From Treponema sp. UBA4307 (GTDB lineage Bacteria > Spirochaetota > Spirochaetia > Treponematales > Treponemataceae), in NCBI GenBank assembly GCA_002394685.1, contig DGUP01000048.1:1-27615 (forward strand): a stretch of 27,615 nt of DNA, in the 5' to 3' direction. Shown piece after piece: positions 23,407-27,615 of the stretch (the stretch's first letter is position 1; the number at the start of each line of letters is the position of its first letter). A model generated the notes under the pieces. It ran no database searches and had not been told where the DNA came from. It saw only the letters and a list, made by a program, of their open reading frames with translations. Position numbers and translations under genes: made by a program.

Positions 23407-26124
23407 TTAACGGAGTTTATTTATCAATTCAATACGAGAATGAACATCCATTTTTTTGAAAATATTTTTATTATGGGTTTGAACAGTCTGGAAGGAAATG
23501 TTAAGTTCTTCCGCAATTTCCTTATCACTTTTACCCTGGGAAATAAGATTAACTATTTCCTTTTCACGTCTTGAAAGTTTTACAGGAAGATTTGCTCCTT
23601 CTGTTTCAATTTCAGCAGGCATTTGTTTAAGTGGTATTTTGTTTTTTACAGTTAAACCCTGGCTCTCATCTGCATTTCCATTCCTGTTCTTCTGGAAAAG
23701 AAGTTTTGGAGTAATATCCGTAAAGGAATTCTGCAGCTGACAAAGGGCAGTATATTTAATGTTAAGAAGTTCCTGAATTCTTAAAAGAAGCCCTCTTTCC
23801 GTAAAAGGTTTTGAAATATATCCGCAGCTGCCATGGGCTATTAATTCATCAGCCTGAAGTCTGCATTCCGGTGGAATTATGAAAAGCGTATTCATGGAAT
23901 GGAGATAAGGTGTGTTCAGATAGAAATCAATGTAACTGCTGCTCTTAAAATCTTCTTCCTTAAAATCACCGATAGTAATATCAAATAAAGAGGAATTTTG
24001 GGAAAAAAGATTTATTACTTCCATCTGAGTATTTGCGATTGTTATATCTGCATAAGGATCCAGAAGCTGTTTAATGATCAGACAGTTTTCAAGCACCGTT
24101 CCGTAAACCAGTATCTTTAAGCGGGATTCAACTATTTTTCCGTCTTTGTCCTTTTTGTATTTAGTAAGATTCAGTTTATTGATGACTTTATCCGGCATGA
24201 AACTGATGCTTGGATCTTTTACTACAAGACCTCGGTTTTCCCCTTCAATGTATGGAATGGATATTGTGAACCTGACTCCATTGGAGAGAATTTCTTTTGA
24301 AAAAAATCCCTTGGTGTAATCTGCTATTTTTTGAATCAATTTAAATCCCAGAACGTTTTCAGAATCGCTGTACATTAAATTGTAAGTTTCGTCTTTATAT
24401 GGAGACATTTTTGTATTCATAACCATTACGAAGCTTTTGTTTGAAAGTTCCGCATTAAGTGTAAGCCTTGTGTGTGCAGGTGAAAATCGTATTCCAAGAG
24501 AAACAAAGTTGATAATTATAGTTTCCAGCAGACGCTTGCTTTCGTAAATTATAAAATCATTCGGAATTGAAGCAGTAACTGAAAGTGCAATGTTTTTGTC
24601 CACAGCAGCAGGCAGATAAATTTTCCAGCAGCTGGTGAAAAATGATAGAAGTTTTATGGAGTTTTTAGTTGCTGTAATTTTTTGATTTAAAACAAGTGCC
24701 GCATTTAAAAAGTCTGTACTTTGCAGCAGTGACATTTCTATAAGATTTCTGCGCTTCTCGTTGTCTTCAATGAGTGTACTTTCCGGAAGATGAATTGTAT
24801 TCATTGCCACATTGCTCAAATCATAAAGTTCTGTCATAAGTACATTCGTAAACTCTAACTCTTCCTGTAAACGTCTGTTCTGGTTTCTCAGCATCACAAG
24901 GGAAGATTCGTTTTCAGTAGTGCTAACTTTAAGATTCAGTGTGGACAAAGTTGCAGAAGGTAAAAGTACCAGAATGTAGATTAAGTCGTAACTGAGAAAA
25001 TGATCATTATCAAAAATTGAAAAAACAGGATTAGGAAGATAAAGCCTTAACTCCTGAAACAGCTGTCTTATGCAGAGAAGTAAAAAAGCCGGCCCCCAGA
25101 AAGTCATAAAAAGTTTAATTTTGAAAGAATTTTTTCTGGTGCAGAAAACAGCAATTACCGCCGCAAATAAAGTTTCTACTATAATCATCAGATTATATGA
25201 AAGATTAAGAAAGAAATAATGTGTTGTGGTAATTGTAATGATGAATATAAATGCAACCAGAGGAAGCATAAATATAGTAATAATTGTTTTAGCATGAATA
25301 TAACTTGTATTATCCCTTAAAGTATTCAGCAGAGTGATGTTCATAAAGATTATGGCTATTTCATATAGTACATATCCAAATTTAGCGGAATTAAAATACT
25401 GCCCCAGCCATGGCCATATGAAGAGATTTCCAAATCCTTTCATTTGAAGCTGCCCCAGAATTATAAATACTGTCATTGCCCCGATTGAAAGATTCAGACC
25501 GTCTCGTCTTAAAATTCCTGCTGTAATAAAAAATAGGGCGAAAATAGAAAGAACTGCTTCTGCCAGCATGGAAATAAGGGTAAAAGTATTTGCCCGCCGG
25601 TGAAAATCCTTAAGAGAAAGAAGGGAAAATTGAAAAGGATCTCCTGTGGAAGAATTCATCTTTATTCTGAAGTGAAAAAGATTGTCTGGAGTTTTGTAGT
25701 CGTATAATTCAAGAGGAAAGCAGTGGTCTATTGTCCTGATTGATAAATCTTTTTTTCCAAGGCTTCTTCCTGTTTTACCAAGTCTGGTCCATTGACCGTC
25801 ATAGAATAAAAAAGCTTCTGCTATTTCAATAGGATTTCCTCCCAGATTTATATAGCAGAATTTTTCTCCTTCAATTTTAACTGTAAGGTCCAGCCATAAG
25901 TTTCCCTTGTAAAAGCCTGGTTTAAAAGGCATGCTGCATTTTGTAAACTGAAACTGGGGTATTTCAATAGGACCAAGCTGTCCTGTCCTGTCATAATAGT
26001 ATCCCATGTCCTCAATGGACCAGTTTAATTTTGCAGGAGGATTGCTGTAGGCATTAAAACTTATAAATATAAAAATTAGTGAAAAAATATTTAATAATTT
26101 AATTTTATGGCTGTGTAAATTCAT
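23407..26124 (-). CDS. Membrane receptor fusing 7TMR-DISM, kinase-like, receiver-like and LuxR HTH modules
   Basis: A 905-residue protein with a signal peptide (about 1-26). Residues about 30-170 form an outside beta-sandwich of the DISMED2 type (KGNLWLDLTVKIEGEKFCYIN), a possible carbohydrate sensor. Seven hydrophobic segments follow (about 180-400), then a coiled coil (about 408-430). Residues about 430-628 resemble a histidine kinase but look dead: no clear phospho-acceptor His, the N-box is NFVSLGIRFSP (Leu543 where Asn binds magnesium), and the glycine boxes read NTKM and GFKL. Residues about 668-790 resemble a receiver (candidate Asp720 in IGDF, Lys772 in SKPF). Residues 848-905 are a LuxR/GerE helix-turn-helix (LSRREKEIVNLISQGKSDKE). 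It should act as a membrane-tethered transcription regulator. It begins the run to aroC and the carboxypeptidase. Confidence 0.88.
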   Translation of the reverse strand: MNLHSHKIKLLNIFSLIFIFISFNAYSNPPAKLNWSIEDMGYYYDRTGQLGPIEIPQFQFTKCSMPFKPGFYKGNLWLDLTVKIEGEKFCYINLGGNPIEIAEAFLFYDGQWTRLGKTGRSLGKKDLSIRTIDHCFPLELYDYKTPDNLFHFRIKMNSSTGDPFQFSLLSLKDFHRRANTFTLISMLAEAVLSIFALFFITAGILRRDGLNLSIGAMTVFIILGQLQMKGFGNLFIWPWLGQYFNSAKFGYVLYEIAIIFMNITLLNTLRDNTSYIHAKTIITIFMLPLVAFIFIITITTTHYFFLNLSYNLMIIVETLFAAVIAVFCTRKNSFKIKLFMTFWGPAFLLLCIRQLFQELRLYLPNPVFSIFDNDHFLSYDLIYILVLLPSATLSTLNLKVSTTENESSLVMLRNQNRRLQEELEFTNVLMTELYDLSNVAMNTIHLPESTLIEDNEKRRNLIEMSLLQSTDFLNAALVLNQKITATKNSIKLLSFFTSCWKIYLPAAVDKNIALSVTASIPNDFIIYESKRLLETIIINFVSLGIRFSPAHTRLTLNAELSNKSFVMVMNTKMSPYKDETYNLMYSDSENVLGFKLIQKIADYTKGFFSKEILSNGVRFTISIPYIEGENRGLVVKDPSISFMPDKVINKLNLTKYKKDKDGKIVESRLKILVYGTVLENCLIIKQLLDPYADITIANTQMEVINLFSQNSSLFDITIGDFKEEDFKSSSYIDFYLNTPYLHSMNTLFIIPPECRLQADELIAHGSCGYISKPFTERGLLLRIQELLNIKYTALCQLQNSFTDITPKLLFQKNRNGNADESQGLTVKNKIPLKQMPAEIETEGANLPVKLSRREKEIVNLISQGKSDKEIAEELNISFQTVQTHNKNIFKKMDVHSRIELINKLR

Positions 26125-26133
26125 TCTAAATCC

Positions 26134-26163
26134 ATTATAACTCAGGTTTTTTTATAAATCCAA
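26134..26163 (-). promoter_or_regulatory. Promoter of the 7TMR-DISM/LuxR gene, near-leaderless
   Basis: On the minus strand TTGGAT (26163-26158) is followed after 18 bp by a perfect TATAAT (26139-26134). The hexamer ends 9 nt before the ATG, which puts the start of transcription about 3 nt from the start codon. No ribosome site is present, fitting a leaderless message. Confidence 0.5.
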
Positions 26164-26169
26164 AAAAAT

Positions 26170-26202
26170 ATACCATAAAATTGGAAAAAAATACCATAAA
26201 AT
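26170..26202. repeat. Two direct repeats 21 bp apart, regulator-site candidates
   Basis: ATACCATAAAAT occurs exactly at 26170-26181 and 26191-26202, each flanked by A-tracts upstream and (T/A)GG downstream. The 21-bp period is two DNA turns, so both copies face the same side. They lie just upstream of the -35 of the receptor gene (centres about -49 and -70) and upstream of the plus-strand ncRNA promoter (centres about -56 and -77), positions usual for activators. The adjacent LuxR-type receptor is the natural candidate to bind them. Confidence 0.55.
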
Positions 26203-26217
26203 AGGTAGTTTTCATGG

Positions 26218-26246
26218 TTGTTTTCTGCCAGATCCGGCTTTATATT
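26218..26246 (+). promoter_or_regulatory. Promoter of the putative non-coding RNA
   Basis: TTGTTT (26218-26223) and TATATT (26241-26246) are 17 bp apart. The predicted start, about 26250-26253, coincides with the first base of hairpin 1. This agreement supports a real transcription unit. Confidence 0.6.
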
Positions 26247-26250
26247 TAGG

Positions 26251-26389
26251 CCATGCTTAAGTGAAAGCTTGAGCATGGAAGAGAGATAACATATATAGGG
26301 AAAGGAAACTTTCCCAAGCACAAAACAAATATTTAAAAAGTCCATGCTATAGAAAAGAAGGCGCCTTCAGTTCGGGCGTCTTTTTTTTT
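26251..26389 (+). ncRNA. Putative structured small RNA (about 139 nt), family not recognised
   Basis: Between divergent genes there is a full transcription unit with no plausible protein. Hairpin 1 is CCATGCTTAAG (26251-26261) with CTTGAGCATGG (26268-26278), eleven pairs with one G-T and loop TGAAAG. Hairpin 2 is GGGAAAG (26298-26304) with CTTTCCC (26309-26315) and a GAAA tetraloop. A mostly unpaired AC-rich stretch follows, then TCCATGCT (26341-26348), which can also pair with AGCATGGA (26272-26279) and so compete with hairpin 1. An intrinsic terminator ends it. It does not resemble 6S RNA, tmRNA, SRP RNA, RNase P RNA or a lysine riboswitch as I know them. It could be a trans-acting sRNA or a switch that controls read-through toward dapA, 270 bp downstream. 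Confidence 0.6.
26358..26389 (+). terminator. Intrinsic terminator of the putative small RNA
   Basis: AAGGCGCC (26358-26365) pairs with GGCGTCTT (26375-26382), eight pairs with one G-T and a 9-nt loop, running into nine T residues (26381-26389). It is the strongest terminator in the window. No coding gene ends before it on the plus strand. Confidence 0.8.
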
Positions 26390-26429
26390 ATTCGGATATA
26401 ATTTATTAAAGGGCAGCTCGAAAAACTTG

Positions 26430-26524
26430 TTCCCAACGTTTTTTTGGGAATATCAGTGGAGTTTAAAAGCCTTAAATTACATGCTTTTAAATATCGCGCT
26501 TTCAGAGTTACTTTAAAAACTCTG
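26430..26524 (+). other. Three consecutive inverted repeats between small RNA and dapA
   Basis: TTCCCAA (26430-26436) faces TTGGGAA (26444-26450). TTTAAAAGC (26462-26470) faces GCTTTTAAA (26483-26491). CAGAGTT (26503-26509) faces AACTCTG (26518-26524) and is followed by ATGTTTTT, so the last could be a weak plus-strand terminator. All arms match perfectly. No gene is seen in this stretch; the ORFs open on the minus strand look unlike protein. Possible roles are back-up termination, a longer dapA leader, or an intergenic repeat element. Confidence 0.45.
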
Positions 26525-26564
26525 ATGTTTTTCCAGGTTTCCTTAAATAAATAACAGTATATAT

Positions 26565-26593
26565 TTACCAATTAATTGATTATTTTGTATAAA
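26565..26593 (+). promoter_or_regulatory. Candidate dapA promoter
   Basis: TTACCA (26565-26570) and TATAAA (26588-26593) are 17 bp apart, with TTG just before the -10. The expected start is near 26600, giving a leader of about 60 nt that contains the 26613-26648 hairpin. Confidence 0.45.
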
Positions 26594-26612
26594 TATGCAA
26601 TAATTCCCGAAA

Positions 26613-26648
26613 GAACTGCATTATATCGAGGCAAAGAAAATGCAGTTC
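26613..26648 (+). promoter_or_regulatory. Hairpin next to the dapA ribosome site
   Basis: GAACTGCAT (26613-26621) pairs perfectly with ATGCAGTTC (26640-26648) around an 18-nt loop. AAGGAG, the ribosome site of dapA, begins at the next base (26649). A stem touching the ribosome site can control translation or mRNA stability. It does not match the lysine riboswitch, and I cannot assign a ligand. Confidence 0.5.
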
Positions 26649-26661
26649 AAGGAGTTTCTTT

Positions 26662-27567
26662 ATGGCAACATTAAACGGATCCTGGACCGCTATGATCACA
26701 CCAATGCTGCAGGACGGCAGTGTTGATTTTGAAGGTTTCAGGAAGAACATCCTTTTTCAGATGGAAAAGGGAATTGATGGTCTTTTGATTTTGGGCACAA
26801 GTGGTGAAACACCAACTCTGGATGAAGATGAAGAAGAAAAAATCATTCAGTTGACAATGCCTCTCGTTAAAGAATTTAACGAAAAGAACGGTAAATCTGT
26901 AAAAGTAATGATTGGTGCTGGCAGCAACAACACAAGAGATGCCGTTCGTTATGTCAAACGCGCCAAAGAATACAAAGCAGACTTCGCTCTGGTTGTAACT
27001 CCTTACTATAATAAACCTAGTGATGAAGGAATTTATCGTCATTTTGAAGCTGTATCTTCTGTTGGAATTCCAATTGTGGTATACAATATTCAGGGAAGAA
27101 CAGGAAAGAATATTTCTACTTCTACACTTATTAGAATTGCAGGTCTTCCAAACATCATTGGTGTTAAGGAAGCAAGCGGTAATATTAATCAGATGATGGA
27201 AGTAATCGAAAAGATTAAACTTCAGAAGGAAGATTTCTCTGTAATGAGCGGAGATGACGGTCTTACACTTCCTCTTATTGCAGCAGGTGGAGATGGTGTT
27301 ATTTCTGTAGTAACAAACCTCATTCCTGACCTGATGACAGAACTTGTTCACAATGCAATGAAGGGGGATTTTGAAGCTGCACGTAAAATGCATTACAGAC
27401 TTCAGCCTTTCTTTAAGGCAGCCTTTGTAGATGGAAATCCATCATGCATTAAATATGCAATGAACGTAAAGGGACTGCCTGCTGGTTTCTTAAGACTTCC
27501 TCTTGTAGAACCAACTGCAGAAGCTAAGAAAATTATTGAAGATGCACTTAATAAGTGTGGAATCTGA
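26662..27567 (+). CDS. dapA: 4-hydroxy-tetrahydrodipicolinate synthase
   Basis: A 301-residue cytoplasmic TIM-barrel lyase that condenses pyruvate with aspartate semialdehyde, the first committed step to diaminopimelate and lysine. GSWTAMITPM near the start, LGTSGETPTL (residues 44-53) for pyruvate binding, TPYYNKPSDEGIYRHF, the tyrosine Tyr141 in VVYNIQGRTG and the Schiff-base Lys169 in IIGVKEASGN are all present. The usual YN(V/I)PGRTG motif has Gln for Pro. AAGGAG precedes the ATG. A probable asd start follows 25 bp later, which fits the same pathway. Members of this aldolase family with other substrates exist, but the GTSGE and GRTG motifs favour dapA. Confidence 0.92.
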   Translation: MATLNGSWTAMITPMLQDGSVDFEGFRKNILFQMEKGIDGLLILGTSGETPTLDEDEEEKIIQLTMPLVKEFNEKNGKSVKVMIGAGSNNTRDAVRYVKRAKEYKADFALVVTPYYNKPSDEGIYRHFEAVSSVGIPIVVYNIQGRTGKNISTSTLIRIAGLPNIIGVKEASGNINQMMEVIEKIKLQKEDFSVMSGDDGLTLPLIAAGGDGVISVVTNLIPDLMTELVHNAMKGDFEAARKMHYRLQPFFKAAFVDGNPSCIKYAMNVKGLPAGFLRLPLVEPTAEAKKIIEDALNKCGI

Positions 27568-27592
27568 GTCATTTTATAGAAGGAGATTTTAT

Positions 27593-27615
27593 ATGGCAGA
27601 AAAAATAGCTGTTGG
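27593..27615 (+). CDS. Start of next gene, possibly aspartate-semialdehyde dehydrogenase (cut by window edge)
   Basis: ATG at 27593 with GAAGGAGA upstream begins a frame reading MAEKIAV and then a codon starting GG, so glycine, before the window ends. KIAVG fits the start of the nucleotide-binding motif of aspartate-semialdehyde dehydrogenase (normally followed by ILGATGMVG), and asd feeds dapA directly. DapB also starts with a similar KIAV strand. Too short for a firm call. Confidence 0.4.

Noticed and set aside
26253..26350. Tiny ORFs inside the small RNA (ATGCTTAAGTGA, ATGGAAGAGAGATAA, ATGCTATAG)
   Set aside because: They have three to five codons each with no ribosome site and arise from the CATG in the paired arms; a leader peptide cannot be supported.
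4766..26424. Shared 9-mer CAGCTCGAA at 4766 and 26416 as a dispersed repeat
   Set aside because: Identity stops after nine bases and the surrounding structures differ; chance cannot be excluded at this length.
26142..26571. Two minus-strand ORFs of 67 and 74 codons in the receptor-dapA gap
   Set aside because: They run through the repeats, the small RNA and its terminator, and the protein texts are low in complexity with no ribosome site. RNA and control elements explain the DNA better.
26671..27393. 240-codon minus-strand ORF opposite dapA
   Set aside because: Antisense shadow of dapA, rich in Cys, Asn and Phe in a way expected from the reverse frame; no ribosome site.

Overview
The window is AT-rich, densely packed DNA. 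It most resembles a host- or rumen-associated spirochaete of the Treponema type. This is an inference from gene content: a 7TMR-DISM receptor, a Maf/DUF115 protein beside cell-wall genes, a PASTA-tailed penicillin-binding protein, CUT1 sugar transport without its own ATPase, and many lipoproteins. No rRNA, tRNA, CRISPR array, insertion sequence or attachment site was seen.

Positions 1-14,523 form an arabinan/arabinose utilisation locus. It holds a truncated ArsR-type regulator and a secreted GH51 arabinofuranosidase (minus strand). On the plus strand are a double-LamG lipoprotein, a cytoplasmic GH43 enzyme, a lipoprotein GH43 arabinanase-like enzyme, and an ABC sugar importer (binding lipoprotein plus two permeases). 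Converging on these are a LacI-family regulator, an FGGY kinase (ribulokinase type) and L-ribulose-5-phosphate 4-epimerase. The apparent logic is to cut arabinan outside or at the cell surface, import oligosaccharides, trim them inside, and feed the pentose to the pentose phosphate pathway. No arabinose isomerase and no transporter ATPase lie in the window. The regulatory DNA is informative: near-consensus promoters carry palindromes over the start sites of lacI and the transporter, and a folded RNA plus a strong terminator lies inside the plus-strand hydrolase cluster.

Positions 14,581-22,314 are mainly cell-envelope genes: a LURP-one-like protein, then lepB-ftsI(PASTA)-maf as overlapping minus-strand genes, a divergent LysM/M23 endopeptidase, and a convergent D,D-carboxypeptidase. 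The last of these is the end of an apparent operon that reads receptor-aroC-carboxypeptidase.

Positions 22,326-27,615 carry aroC, a 905-residue membrane receptor, and a 537-base intergenic region leading to dapA and the first codons of a probable asd. The receptor joins a 7TMR-DISM sensor, a decayed kinase-like module, a receiver-like module and a LuxR helix-turn-helix in one chain. The intergenic region is the most unusual part of the window. It holds two direct repeats 21 bp apart, a convincing promoter, and an approximately 139-nt RNA with two strong hairpins, a third segment able to compete for pairing, and an intrinsic terminator. I do not recognise this RNA as any known family. Together with the adjacent one-chain receptor/regulator it is the best candidate for an undescribed system here.
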